The notes below the pieces were generated by a model. It saw nothing but the letters and a program-made list of their open reading frames with translations. It had not been told where the DNA came from and made no database searches. A DNA stretch of 64,000 nucleotides from Cognatishimia sp. WU-CL00825 (GTDB lineage Bacteria > Pseudomonadota > Alphaproteobacteria > Rhodobacterales > Rhodobacteraceae): positions 2,046,001-2,110,000 of the forward strand of contig NZ_BAABWX010000001.1 of assembly GCF_040364665.1 (NCBI RefSeq), read 5' to 3'. The translations under genes were made by a program, and so were the position numbers. This document shows positions 55,108-63,882 of this stretch, piece after piece. Position 1 is the first letter of the stretch; each line of letters begins with the position of its first letter.

Positions 55108-55485
55108 TCAGGGCTTAGCGATATGCCAAACGCCCTGGACGCCATCACCGGTTGTGTCTCCTGGCTTTTTGTCCTGGATCCACAGATAGAGCGGTTGACC
55201 ATTAAAGGCGATTTGCATGTCCCCGTTTTTGCGTTTGATCGCCGTAAAACCATCGGGCAAATCCGCCCCTTCTTTGGCCACCAATGGCGGCCAAGCCCGC
55301 GCACAGCCGGCATTGCAATTTGATTTGCCTGCCGTGTCTTTGTCAAAAGTATAAAGCGTCATGTCAGCTGCATCGGTGAAGTATCCGGCGTCCGAGGTTT
55401 TGACGGGCGCGGCATGGCCCGCTGCATAGGCGGAACACGCGGAAAGGGTTGCAGCGGCGGTGGCAATAATCAGAAAACGAGTCAT
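55108..55485 (-). CDS. COG4315-type secreted lipoprotein
   Basis: A 125-residue protein with a signal peptide and lipobox-like LSAC at about 14-17. The body has two repeats of the family, LYTFDKDTAGKSNCNAGCAR with paired Cys and LYLWIQDKKPGDTTGDG. Its role is unknown; the family is often found near ECF sigma factors. A GGAG site precedes the ATG. Confidence 0.85.
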   Translation of the reverse strand: MTRFLIIATAAATLSACSAYAAGHAAPVKTSDAGYFTDAADMTLYTFDKDTAGKSNCNAGCARAWPPLVAKEGADLPDGFTAIKRKNGDMQIAFNGQPLYLWIQDKKPGDTTGDGVQGVWHIAKP

Positions 55486-55582
55486 TGTTGGCTCCTAAAT
55501 GTCATGCCCTTTTGAAGGGCTGGTATAAGACATACGAAGCTGATCGCCGGTTTATTCCGCAAAACCAAATTTTTTTCAAAAA

Positions 55583-55612
55583 AAAGCGCCCCCGGGAATC
55601 CGAGGGCGCTTT
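55583..55612 (-). terminator. Terminator after rpmD
   Basis: A 9-bp stem (AAAGCGCCC / GGGCGCTTT) with a 12-base loop, followed on the minus strand by eight T. It separates rpmC-rpmD from everything downstream and shows that the ribosomal run ends here. Confidence 0.9.
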
Positions 55613-55633
55613 AAAGTCTTTAGAAACTGGCGC

Positions 55634-55822
55634 TTAGCCCTTTTCTTCGATGATCTCTACCATGTGTGGGATCTTGTTGATCATGCCACGTACGGAAGGT
55701 GTGTCTTCCAGTTCACGGGTTTTGTTCATCTTGTTCAGACCCAGACCGATCAGCGTTGCACGCTGGTCTTGTGGGCGACGGATCGGGGAACCGACCTGTT
55801 TTACAACGATAGTTTTAGCCAT
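55634..55822 (-). CDS. rpmD: 50S ribosomal protein L30
   Basis: A 62-residue protein with [20 protein letters not shown] and [20 protein letters not shown], the complete L30. It ends the large ribosomal block and is followed by a strong terminator. Confidence 0.98.
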   Translation of the reverse strand: MAKTIVVKQVGSPIRRPQDQRATLIGLGLNKMNKTRELEDTPSVRGMINKIPHMVEIIEEKG

Positions 55823-55834
55823 TGGTCAGTCTCC

Positions 55835-56398
55835 TTACGCGTCTGCTGCTGCAGGTGCTTCATCCTTACGCAGGATTTCAGCAACTTTTTTGCCACGACG
55901 TGCTGCAACCTGACGTGGGCTAGACTCTTTGGTCAGGCCGTCAAGTGTTGCGCGGATCATGTTATATGGGTTCTGGGAACCAATAGACTTAGATACAACG
56001 TCTTTTACGCCCAGCATTTCGAAGACGGCACGCATTGGACCACCGGCGATGATACCAGTACCTTCAGGTGCTGTACGCATAACGACTTTACCAGCGCCGT
56101 GACGACCATTGACGTCATGGTGCAAAGTACGGCCTTCACGCAGAGGCACGCGAACCATTTGACGTTTCGCTTGCTCAGTCGCTTTGCGGATCGCCTCAGG
56201 TACTTCTTTTGCTTTACCTTTGCCGAAGCCAACACGACCTTTTTGGTCACCAACAACAACAAGTGCTGCGAAACCAAAGCGCTTACCACCTTTTACGGTT
56301 TTGGAAACGCGGTTGATTGCAACCAAGCGGTCCTGAAATTCAGGAGTTTCTTCTTCGCGTTTGCGACCGCGGCCGCGACGATTTTCACGTTCTGCCAT
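55835..56398 (-). CDS. rpsE: 30S ribosomal protein S5
   Basis: A 187-residue protein with the N-terminal [10 protein letters not shown], the double-stranded RNA-binding core [20 protein letters not shown] and [23 protein letters not shown] 56398 (MAERENRRG) matches the family; the frame starts 9 codons earlier. Confidence 0.98.
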   Translation of the reverse strand: MAERENRRGRGRKREEETPEFQDRLVAINRVSKTVKGGKRFGFAALVVVGDQKGRVGFGKGKAKEVPEAIRKATEQAKRQMVRVPLREGRTLHHDVNGRHGAGKVVMRTAPEGTGIIAGGPMRAVFEMLGVKDVVSKSIGSQNPYNMIRATLDGLTKESSPRQVAARRGKKVAEILRKDEAPAAADA

Positions 56399-56545
56399 TT
56401 GGCATTCCTTTGTAATCTGGCGCATGCATTACCACAGTGCGCCTTTGTCCAATCCTAGTGAGCATTTGCGCCCCCGGATCATCGGGGTTCCCAATTGGAA
56501 ACCCACAAATAGAAAAAACGCCCCCCTAGCGAGGGGCGTCCATAA

Positions 56546-56905
56546 TCAGACTTTCAAGCCACCTTCACGCGCAGCTTCGGCCAAGGCCTTCACTTTGCCG
56601 TGGAACAGGCGACCGCCGCGATCGAAATACGCTTCGGTGTGACCCGCTTTGACAGCGCGCTCGGCAATTGCCGCGCCCACTTTTGTCGCTGCGTCGATGT
56701 TGTTCTTGCCAACAACGCCCAGATCTTTTTCCAAAGAGGAAGCCGATACGAGGGTTACACCGTTTACGTCGTCGATCAGCTGAGCGCTGATGTTCTTGTT
56801 CGAGCGGTTCACGGACAAGCGCAGCTTGCCAGTGTTTACCTTGCGAAGTTTGTTCCGGACGCGCAGGCGGCGCTTGAGGAACAGTTCCCGTGTGCTGTTT
56901 GCCAT
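56546..56905 (-). CDS. rplR: 50S ribosomal protein L18
   Basis: A 119-residue protein with [19 protein letters not shown] and [20 protein letters not shown], the 5S rRNA-binding L18. Between it and rpsE are about 147 bases, longer than usual, without a gene. Confidence 0.98.
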   Translation of the reverse strand: MANSTRELFLKRRLRVRNKLRKVNTGKLRLSVNRSNKNISAQLIDDVNGVTLVSASSLEKDLGVVGKNNIDAATKVGAAIAERAVKAGHTEAYFDRGGRLFHGKVKALAEAAREGGLKV

Positions 56906-56916
56906 TACTCTGGTCC

Positions 56917-57450
56917 TTACTTCTTCTTACCTTCCTTGCGGAAGATATACTCGTCTTTGTACTTGATACCCTTGCCTTTATAAGGCTCAGGCTTACGCCA
57001 TTCGCGGATGTTCGCCGCGACCTGACCTACAAGCTGTGAATCGCTGCCTTCGATGATGATCTCAGTCGGCTTAGGTGCTGTAACAGTCACGCCTTCTGGA
57101 ACTTCAAAGTTGACATCGTGTGACAGACCCAGCGCCAGCTTCAGGGTTTTACCCTGCATCTGGGCACGGTAACCAACACCAACGATCTCAAGCTCTTTTT
57201 TGAAGCCTGAGGTCACGCCGGTGACAAGGTTTTGTACAACAGTACGGGACATGCCCCACTGTTGACGTGCACGCTTGGACTTGCCGCGAGGAGTTACCTT
57301 AACGGTGTTCTCTTCGACAGTCAGTGTCACATCGTCGGTTGCGGTGAAGGAATGAGTCGCTTTTGGACCCTTAACTTCGATGGTCTGGCCGGAGACAGAA
57401 GCAGTTACGCCACTGGGAAGTTCGACCGGTTTTTTACCAATACGAGACAT
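56917..57450 (-). CDS. rplF: 50S ribosomal protein L6
   Basis: A 177-residue protein starting [15 protein letters not shown] with the C-terminal signature [23 protein letters not shown] 57450 fits; the frame to 57516 overlaps rpsH and is not conserved. Confidence 0.98.
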   Translation of the reverse strand: MSRIGKKPVELPSGVTASVSGQTIEVKGPKATHSFTATDDVTLTVEENTVKVTPRGKSKRARQQWGMSRTVVQNLVTGVTSGFKKELEIVGVGYRAQMQGKTLKLALGLSHDVNFEVPEGVTVTAPKPTEIIIEGSDSQLVGQVAANIREWRKPEPYKGKGIKYKDEYIFRKEGKKK

Positions 57451-57460
57451 TCTAAGCTCC

Positions 57461-57853
57461 TTAGAAGACCGTGCAAAGTACTTCGCCGCCAACATTGTTG
57501 GCACGAGCATTTGCATCCGACATCACACCTTTAGGGGTGGAGACAATCGACACACCCAGGCCCTGACGGACAACTGGAATGTCATTGACGCTCATGTAAA
57601 CGCGACGGCCAGGTTTAGAAACCCGCTTCACTTCGCGAATGACAGGAGTGCCTTCGTAGTATTTCAGGCTGATTTCGATAGCCGGGTGGCCGTCGTTACC
57701 AGTCGTTTTTTCGTAGCCGCGGATGTAGCCTTCGTCAGCCAGTACATCCAGAACCCAAGCACGCAACTTTGACGCTGGCGAAGACACTGTGGACTTGCCG
57801 CGCAATTGACCGTTGCGGATACGGGTCAGCATATCACCGATAGGATCGTTCAT
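57461..57853 (-). CDS. rpsH: 30S ribosomal protein S8
   Basis: A 130-residue protein starting [16 protein letters not shown] and ending with the S8 signature [20 protein letters not shown]. It also regulates spc operon translation in E. coli. Confidence 0.98.
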   Translation of the reverse strand: MNDPIGDMLTRIRNGQLRGKSTVSSPASKLRAWVLDVLADEGYIRGYEKTTGNDGHPAIEISLKYYEGTPVIREVKRVSKPGRRVYMSVNDIPVVRQGLGVSIVSTPKGVMSDANARANNVGGEVLCTVF

Positions 57854-57866
57854 TTTTTAACCCTCC

Positions 57867-58172
57867 TTACCAGCTTGACTTAACCATGCCGGGGATTTGG
57901 CCATTCGAGCCAAGTTCCCGCAGCGCGATCCGGCTGACCTTTAGCTTACGATAGTAAGCATGCGGACGACCGGTCAGTTGGCAACGGTTGTGCAGACGTG
58001 TAGCCGAGCTGTTGCGCGGCAGTTTTGCAAGCTTCAGGCGCGCTGTGAAACGCTCTTCCATTGTCTTGCTCTCGTCGTTTGCGATTTCTTTAAGCTCGGC
58101 GCGCTTAGCGGCATATTTTGCCACCAGTGCTTCGCGCTTTTTCTCGCGTGCGATCATAGATTTTTTAGCCAT
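57867..58172 (-). CDS. rpsN: 30S ribosomal protein S14
   Basis: A 101-residue S14 without the zinc CxxC pairs (the C-minus form), with [20 protein letters not shown] and [18 protein letters not shown] at the end. Confidence 0.98.
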   Translation of the reverse strand: MAKKSMIAREKKREALVAKYAAKRAELKEIANDESKTMEERFTARLKLAKLPRNSSATRLHNRCQLTGRPHAYYRKLKVSRIALRELGSNGQIPGMVKSSW

Positions 58173-58189
58173 GATATCCTCTCCCGCGC

Positions 58190-58750
58190 TTAAGCGTTGA
58201 ACGGCATGTTGAAAGCTTTCAACAGGCTCTTGGCTTCAGCGTCGTTATCGGCGGTGGTCGTAATCACGATGTCCATACCCCAGTTTTCGTCAACTTTATC
58301 AAAGTCGATTTCAGGGAATACGATGTGCTCTTTCAAACCAGTGGCAAAGTTGCCGCGGCCATCAAAGCTTGGCTTCACGCCGCGGAAGTCACGAATACGT
58401 GGCATCGCTACGGTGATCAGACGATCGAGGAATTCGAACATACGGTCGCCACGAAGAGTCACTTTTGCGCCCATCGGCATGCCTTCGCGAACGCGGAAGC
58501 CAGCGATAGAGTTTTTCGCAACAGTTGTCAGGGCTTTTTGACCTGCGATCAAAGTCAGGTCAGCTTGCGCGGACTTGGCTTTTTTGCTGTCTTTAACAGC
58601 CGCACGACCACAACCGATGTTCAGAACGATTTTTTCAAGTGCAGGTGTCTGCATTGCGTTCTTATAGCCAAACTCTTCTTTCAGAGCGGCACGGATTGTG
58701 TCGTTGTACAGCGCCTTCAGACGTGGAGTGTAGTCAGCATTATCAAGCAT
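58190..58750 (-). CDS. rplE: 50S ribosomal protein L5
   Basis: A 186-residue protein with [29 protein letters not shown] and [16 protein letters not shown]. It binds 5S rRNA. Its start overlaps the rplX stop by 8 bases. Confidence 0.98.
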   Translation of the reverse strand: MLDNADYTPRLKALYNDTIRAALKEEFGYKNAMQTPALEKIVLNIGCGRAAVKDSKKAKSAQADLTLIAGQKALTTVAKNSIAGFRVREGMPMGAKVTLRGDRMFEFLDRLITVAMPRIRDFRGVKPSFDGRGNFATGLKEHIVFPEIDFDKVDENWGMDIVITTTADNDAEAKSLLKAFNMPFNA

Positions 58751-59054
58751 CGATCACATCTCCTGTCGTCTTAGCAAAACGCACTTTTTTGTCGCCTTCG
58801 ATTTTGAAGCCAACGCGTGTTGCTTTACCGTTTGCATCCAAGAATGCCAGATTGCTGAGCTGGATCGGCATTGCCTTAGGCACGCGACCTCCTTGGTCAG
58901 TCTGGGATTGCTTGGTGTGGCGGATGGCCATGTTAACGCCGTCTACCACTGCTTTGCCAGCTTTCGGGTCAACAGAAGCGATAACGCCCTCTTGGCCCTT
59001 GTCTTTGCCAGCAAGTACGACGACTTTGTCGCCTTTTTTAAGCTTAGCAGCCAT
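58743..59054 (-). CDS. rplX: 50S ribosomal protein L24
   Basis: A 103-residue protein with the KOW motif [19 protein letters not shown] and [20 protein letters not shown]. One of the first proteins to bind 23S rRNA in assembly. Confidence 0.98.
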   Translation of the reverse strand: MAAKLKKGDKVVVLAGKDKGQEGVIASVDPKAGKAVVDGVNMAIRHTKQSQTDQGGRVPKAMPIQLSNLAFLDANGKATRVGFKIEGDKKVRFAKTTGDVIDA

Positions 59055-59055
59055 C

Positions 59056-59424
59056 TTACAGCACCTCCGGCGCGAGTGAGATGATTTTCATGAAGTTTTT
59101 GGCCCGCAATTCGCGAACAACCGGCCCGAAAATACGGGTACCAACCGGCTCACCTGCATTGTTCAGGATCACGGCTGCGTTACGGTCAAAGCGGATTGCT
59201 GTGCCGTCTTCACGACGAACTTCTTTAGCGGTGCGTACAACAACGGCCTTACGGACGTCGCCTTTTTTAACGCGACCACGTGGGATAGCTTCTTTAACCG
59301 AGACGACAATAACGTCACCTACGGAAGCGTACTTACGCTTAGAGCCACCCAGAACCTTGATGCACTGAACTCGGCGAGCGCCGGAGTTGTCAGCAACATC
59401 CAGGTTTGTTTGCATCTGGATCAT
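59056..59424 (-). CDS. rplN: 50S ribosomal protein L14
   Basis: A 122-residue protein with [20 protein letters not shown] and the signature [20 protein letters not shown]. The gap to rplX is a single base. Confidence 0.98.
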   Translation of the reverse strand: MIQMQTNLDVADNSGARRVQCIKVLGGSKRKYASVGDVIVVSVKEAIPRGRVKKGDVRKAVVVRTAKEVRREDGTAIRFDRNAAVILNNAGEPVGTRIFGPVVRELRAKNFMKIISLAPEVL

Positions 59425-59513
59425 TTGGTTTCTCCCGACCTATGGGAACTGACGATGCGTGTCAGCTGTGTCCCCAGGGTTTCGACTTTGTCAAGTCGTC
59501 CGGGAAGCTTGGT

Positions 59514-59744
59514 TTAAGCTTCCAGAACTTCCCAACGTTTCGTTTTCGACTTTGGTGCGCACTCAATGATTTTGACTTTGTCACCAACGTTGAAAGCATT
59601 CTGTTCATCGTGAGCCCGGTATTTTTTGGACTTACGGATGGTTTTCTTCAGAACTGGGTGCGTAAAGCGACGCTCTACGGACACGGTTACTGTCTGTTCA
59701 TTTGCGTTGCTGGTTACAACACCGCGAAGGATTCGTTTAGGCAT
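59514..59744 (-). CDS. rpsQ: 30S ribosomal protein S17
   Basis: A 76-residue protein starting [19 protein letters not shown] and containing [20 protein letters not shown], the S17 signature. Confidence 0.98.
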   Translation of the reverse strand: MPKRILRGVVTSNANEQTVTVSVERRFTHPVLKKTIRKSKKYRAHDEQNAFNVGDKVKIIECAPKSKTKRWEVLEA

Positions 59745-59758
59745 GTCTCAAAGCTCCC

Positions 59759-59959
59759 TTATTCTGCAGCTTGTGCGGCTTTTTCGTTCAGGATGGTTTT
59801 AACGCGGGCAGCGTTGCGGCGTGCCGCTTTGATGCCTGAAGTGTTTTCCATCTGACCGGTTGCCTGTTGAAAGCGCAGATTGAAGCTTTCTTTTTTCAGG
59901 TTTGCGAGCTCTTCACGCAGTTGATCTGCGGACTTCTCGCGAAGTTTATTGGCGTTCAT
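59759..59959 (-). CDS. rpmC: 50S ribosomal protein L29
   Basis: A 66-residue protein starting [20 protein letters not shown] and containing [23 protein letters not shown] 59959 lies after GGAAGAGG. Upstream, where rplP is expected, other genes begin, so the ribosomal run is interrupted here too and a promoter must lie in 59960-60160. Confidence 0.97.
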   Translation of the reverse strand: MNANKLREKSADQLREELANLKKESFNLRFQQATGQMENTSGIKAARRNAARVKTILNEKAAQAAE

Positions 59960-60161
59960 GTCGCCTCTTCCTTTCCTACACCAGAGAGCGCCTGACAGTA
60001 TGTTCAGGGTGACCCATTGATCTGGTGGACCAAAACAAAACACACGAATCCCGTCGCCGGGAATCCGTGAGATACGCGTCTATAGGGGGGTTACTGGGTT
60101 AGGGCAAGCGAAAAGGACCAAGTTTCACAGGCGTTTCCATGTTTTTAGCCAGAGGTGGCAA

Positions 60162-60854
60162 TCACCCAAACACCCGGTCCTGAAACCAGATCAAACTTGG
60201 GTAAGCACAGAGCCATATCCAAAAGAACCGGTTCAAACCAAACAGCATCGCATTGGCCAAATGGAACGTTCCGGCGATCAGCATCCCGGTTGTCAGCGCA
60301 AAGGGATGTAGCAAGGCCAGTGGAAACACAACTTCAAAGCCCATAACGCACCAGCTCATGGTCCACAAAAGCTTTGGGTGGTCCGCAAAACTGCGCAGAT
60401 CCTCGGCCACGGGATAAGCCGAGAACCGATAGACATCGACCAGCGCCTGCCCGCTGCGCCAATCTGGGTTCACGATTTTCACATAGCCCGACACAAAGTA
60501 AGACAGTACAAGTTGCACCGCCAGATACGATATCGCAAGCTCAGCCCAGCGTGGTTCTGGTGCCAAATGTGCCGCCATCAAACAAGTGGTGATCAACACC
60601 CCCATTTTATCAGCACCGCCATTATAAGGCCCGTTGAACCGGTGCAGCACCAAAAGATGGCTGAGCCAAAGCACAACAAGTACCAAGCCAGCGTGCCATC
60701 CGGTCAAAAGCCACAAGCAACACAGCAAACGTGCTGCGTAAAGCGCGCGATCGCGACCAAGCAACAGATGCTCAAGCGCCTGCTGACCAAGTGCGAGGGC
60801 CAACATCACTTCGGTTAGGCGCATGGTTAAAGCCAGCGACAATTCAAACATCAT
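60162..60854 (-). CDS. HTTM-like membrane protein
   Basis: A 230-residue integral membrane protein with about six or seven helices. It shows the pattern NGGADKMGVLITTCL, YFVSGYVKIVNPDWRSGQAL and GMLIAGTFHLANAMLFGLNRFFW, which resembles the HTTM (horizontally transferred transmembrane) family of vitamin-K-carboxylase relatives. Two ATGs in a row (60854 and 60851) overlap the end of the upstream gene. Function unknown. Confidence 0.75.
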   Translation of the reverse strand: MMFELSLALTMRLTEVMLALALGQQALEHLLLGRDRALYAARLLCCLWLLTGWHAGLVLVVLWLSHLLVLHRFNGPYNGGADKMGVLITTCLMAAHLAPEPRWAELAISYLAVQLVLSYFVSGYVKIVNPDWRSGQALVDVYRFSAYPVAEDLRSFADHPKLLWTMSWCVMGFEVVFPLALLHPFALTTGMLIAGTFHLANAMLFGLNRFFWIWLCAYPSLIWFQDRVFG

Positions 60855-61269
60855 GGTGCAGCTCTGACAAGGCAACCGGCGTGCTTTCAAAAAGCACGTG
60901 CCCCGCGATCTTGTCACCCTCGGGCACAAGAAACAGCAACCGAAACTGCAACATGCCCTGTAAGGGCTGTAATGGCTCTGCAACCAGTCGCGTCAGCTCT
61001 TGTTCAGAGTGGTCCTTCACGCCAGAAACCAGCCGCTCTGCTAAGGCGACCATATAAAGCTGTGTATTGCGCTGCGGGTTCCAAAACAGGCGCTTGACCA
61101 TTTGGGTGGGACTGATGGTGGTTGGGATCGGATGACTGGCTTGCCAATTGGTTTCCACGCCCCCTTTTATCACCCGATATTCAATGCGCGGCGACGGCCC
61201 AACCGTCTTAAAAAACCGCCAACTGGGAAACAGAGCGGGCAACAACAGGTCTATGGTTTTGCGTATCAT
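60844..61269 (-). CDS. Hypothetical protein coupled to the HTTM-like gene
   Basis: A 141-residue soluble-looking protein with one N-terminal hydrophobic stretch (TIDLLLPALFPSWRFF) and FKTVGPSPRIEYR, RLFWNPQRNTQLYMVALAER. Its stop overlaps the HTTM start, so the two are co-translated. I do not recognise the family; it resembles the unnamed partner often seen beside HTTM-like genes. Confidence 0.65.
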   Translation of the reverse strand: MIRKTIDLLLPALFPSWRFFKTVGPSPRIEYRVIKGGVETNWQASHPIPTTISPTQMVKRLFWNPQRNTQLYMVALAERLVSGVKDHSEQELTRLVAEPLQPLQGMLQFRLLFLVPEGDKIAGHVLFESTPVALSELHHDV

Positions 61270-61489
61270 CTGTCCTATCTACGGCCCTCAGTTTTCAAAA
61301 GGTTTAAATCCATTTTGTTGATACCCGCTCATTCTCAATCAACTAATTGAGACCCAAAGTCCAAAAAAGTGAGGAAAAACAATACAAAATGCGGTATAGT
61401 GGTATGGGGCTGGAGAAAAAGACAACAAGAAACCTATTCAATTAAATTCTTTCGCCGGGGCGAAGGAACCAGAAATAGGGGACGAATAT

Positions 61490-61972
61490 ATGATTAATTT
61501 CAAAATTTGCCGCAATACAGTTTCCGCGGTTTCTATCAGCGCGATGATCGCAGTGACTGCCTGCGCACCGTTTTCCAGCCCATCCAGCGGCCCTTCTAGC
61601 AACTATTGTGTGGGCAATCGCACCACCTGTGTGCTGGCTGCAGTTATCATTGTTGCTGGCGTTATGCTGGCCCAAGGCGTTGGGGGCATCAGCCACTATT
61701 ATCTTTCATCAGATGAACGCCTGAAGACCGACATCAAAAAGTTGAAGGTTCTGGACAACGGAATAACGGTCTATGCCTTCCGCTATGTGGGGGATGATCG
61801 CTATTTTTCAGGCGTCCTAGCACAAGACCTTTTGAAAGATCCGCGTTATGAACATGCCGTTAAAACCGGTCCAAAGGGGTATTTGATGGTCAACTATGGC
61901 GCGTTGCCGTTGCAGGGCATTGATATGGATATCATGAAAGAAGCTGGCGACGCTGCGTTGAAAAGATCCTAA
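61490..61972 (+). CDS. Lipoprotein-like protein with a peptidase S74 (phage tail-fibre chaperone) domain
   Basis: A 160-residue protein with a hydrophobic N-terminus ending near a TACAP lipobox-like site, then a second hydrophobic stretch (VLAAVIIVAGVMLAQGVGG). The C-terminal 90 residues read SSDERLKTDIKKLKVL, YAFRYVG, FSGVLAQDLL and GYLMVNY. This is the intramolecular chaperone of phage tail fibres and endosialidases, and the SDxRLK self-cleavage motif is intact. No fibre domain precedes it. Confidence 0.72.
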   Translation: MINFKICRNTVSAVSISAMIAVTACAPFSSPSSGPSSNYCVGNRTTCVLAAVIIVAGVMLAQGVGGISHYYLSSDERLKTDIKKLKVLDNGITVYAFRYVGDDRYFSGVLAQDLLKDPRYEHAVKTGPKGYLMVNYGALPLQGIDMDIMKEAGDAALKRS

Positions 61973-62049
61973 GCCACTCGCCATAGTCCATTTGCCTAGG
62001 AAAGTTTATCTGCGAGCCGCAGGCGCAATTATTGCACCTGCGGCCCACT

Positions 62050-62265
62050 CTATGAATTTAGATAACCGGCCATCAGGGACACAAACGCGCCCAGATGCAC
62101 CACCATGATGGCCCGATCTTTCCACATAACGCCAACCGCGAACCAAAGCACGATCCCGGCAAAAAAGAAAAATACATTCCATGGCACTATGTTCAATCCC
62201 GTCAGCCCATATCCAACCAGCTGGATAGCAGTTGCGACCCACTTAACCAAATCAACTGTTTTCAT
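62050..62265 (-). CDS. Small membrane protein
   Basis: A 71-residue protein with two or three hydrophobic helices (WVATAIQLVGYGLTGLNIVP and VFFFFAGIVLWFAVGVMW). It resembles short unnamed membrane proteins common in Rhodobacterales (perhaps DUF6552). ATG 62265 is taken; an upstream ATG at 62334 adds a basic non-conserved stretch. Confidence 0.65.
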   Translation of the reverse strand: MKTVDLVKWVATAIQLVGYGLTGLNIVPWNVFFFFAGIVLWFAVGVMWKDRAIMVVHLGAFVSLMAGYLNS

Positions 62266-62395
62266 ATCACACCCACGTTGCCTTTGACGCCTATATGCAC
62301 CAATTCGCTCTAGCTTAAGCAAAAAAAACGTCAAATTTTCCGCAAATTTCGCTGGAACTCTCGCGCTTTGGGATTGGCTCAGATATCAGTTTGGC

Positions 62396-63016
62396 ATGTC
62401 ACAGATTGAATCACTTTTCGTTACCCGGCTTTATCGCGCGGCTTTGTCAGAATTTGCCCCCTCCATAGATGGCGCCGAGCTTGAAAACTCGTGTATCACC
62501 ATCGCCGAAGATGATGATGCCGGCCATGAATGGTGTGAGGCCAATGCCTATCCGGGCTATACCAGCTATGCCTCACTGACAGATTTGCCTTGGCGCTTTC
62601 CAATCTTTGCCGATCTGGTCAAGGCGCTGGACGCCCATGTCGCTGCCTTTGCCAAAGATCTGGATTTCGATTTGGATGGGCGCAAATTGGTGCTCGAGGA
62701 TCTTTGGATCAATGTGCTGCCCGAAGGTGGCAGCCATTCCGCCCATATACACCCGCACTCGGTGATCAGTGGCACAACGTATGTGTCGATGCCTGAAGGC
62801 ACCAGCGCACTAAAACTGGAAGACCCCCGCCACGCGATGATGATGGCGGCCCCACCGCGCATCAAAGACGCCCGCCGCGAGATGAAAAACTTTATCTATG
62901 TCACCCCCGACGTCGGTGATGTGCTGCTGTGGGAAAGCTGGCTGCGCCACGAAGTACCGATGAACATGGCCGAAGAAGAACGCATATCCGTCAGCTTCAA
63001 CTACAGGTGGGACTAA
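62396..63016 (+). CDS. TIGR02466-type putative 2-oxoglutarate/Fe(II) oxygenase
   Basis: A 206-residue protein. HSAHIHPHSVISGTTYVSMP gives a histidine cluster, LLWESWLRHEVPMN holds a further His, and EERISVSFNYRW is the terminal strand with the Arg. This fits the double-stranded beta-helix of TIGR02466 proteins. The substrate is unknown. Confidence 0.82.
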   Translation: MSQIESLFVTRLYRAALSEFAPSIDGAELENSCITIAEDDDAGHEWCEANAYPGYTSYASLTDLPWRFPIFADLVKALDAHVAAFAKDLDFDLDGRKLVLEDLWINVLPEGGSHSAHIHPHSVISGTTYVSMPEGTSALKLEDPRHAMMMAAPPRIKDARREMKNFIYVTPDVGDVLLWESWLRHEVPMNMAEEERISVSFNYRWD

Positions 63017-63035
63017 GGCACAGCGCTTAGACCTT

Positions 63036-63809
63036 TTACTTCATGTCACCTTTAAGAAGCGCGGCCTCGATACGGGCCAAACGATCCATGACCTCTTCGC
63101 GATAGCTGTCCGTGGCCGCATTGTCCTCTTCGGCATGCGCGTCTTGCATGGTGCTGACAATCAAGCCCACAACCAAATTGACCACTGCAAATGCCGTGAT
63201 CAGGATAAACGGCACAAAGAACAGCCAGGCTTGCGGATGTACCTCCATTACAGGACGCACGATGCCCATCGACCAGCTTTCCAGTGTCATCACCTGAAAC
63301 AACGAATAAAGCGACTCACCCAAGCTGCCAAACCATTGGGGGAAAGTGTCGCCATATAGTTTGGTCGCGATCACAGCACCGATGTAATAGATCACGCCAG
63401 TTAGCAAAAACACCGACGCCATGCCCGGCAAGGCCATGATAAAGGCTTCAACCACGCGGCGCAGGGACGGCACAACCGACACCACCCGCAGCAGTCGTAA
63501 GATCCGCAATGCCCGCAAAACCGACAGGCCCGCGCCCACAGGCGACAGTGAAATGCCAACAATCGCAAGATCAAACAGGCTCCAGCCATTCCGGAAAAAC
63601 GCCATCCCGCGTGCGTAAAACTTTGCCAACAATTCGACGACGAAGATCGACAAACAGATCGTGTCCAATGTGGTGATCAGCTGGCCCGCCTGTTCCATGA
63701 TGCCGTCAGAGGTTTCCAGCCCCAAGATCACAGCGTTGAACAGGATAACGCCCATGATGATGTTGCGCGTGATGGATCGATCAAGAATGTCTGAAAGTTG
63801 CTTACGCAT
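63036..63809 (-). CDS. Bacterial voltage-gated sodium channel (NaChBac/NavAb-like)
   Basis: A 257-residue channel subunit. Helices S1-S3 precede the voltage sensor S4 LRALRILRLLRVVSVVPSLR with six Arg at three-residue spacing. The selectivity filter in the pore loop is TLESWSM, as in NavAb and NavMs. S6 is ILITAFAVVNLVVGLIVSTM, and the tail EVMDRLARIEAALLKG forms the four-helix coiled coil. It assembles as a homotetramer. Confidence 0.93.
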   Translation of the reverse strand: MRKQLSDILDRSITRNIIMGVILFNAVILGLETSDGIMEQAGQLITTLDTICLSIFVVELLAKFYARGMAFFRNGWSLFDLAIVGISLSPVGAGLSVLRALRILRLLRVVSVVPSLRRVVEAFIMALPGMASVFLLTGVIYYIGAVIATKLYGDTFPQWFGSLGESLYSLFQVMTLESWSMGIVRPVMEVHPQAWLFFVPFILITAFAVVNLVVGLIVSTMQDAHAEEDNAATDSYREEVMDRLARIEAALLKGDMK

Positions 63810-63882
63810 TGTGCCCGCCCGTTAACCTTTGGTGCTGATATGGCACGATTAGGTCGGGGTGCAAGGGCGGTTTAGGATGAAT

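Noticed and set aside
60046..60067. GAATCCCG...CCGGGAATC near rpmC as a terminator stem
   Set aside because: On pairing, only four central base pairs form; the halves are not true reverse complements.
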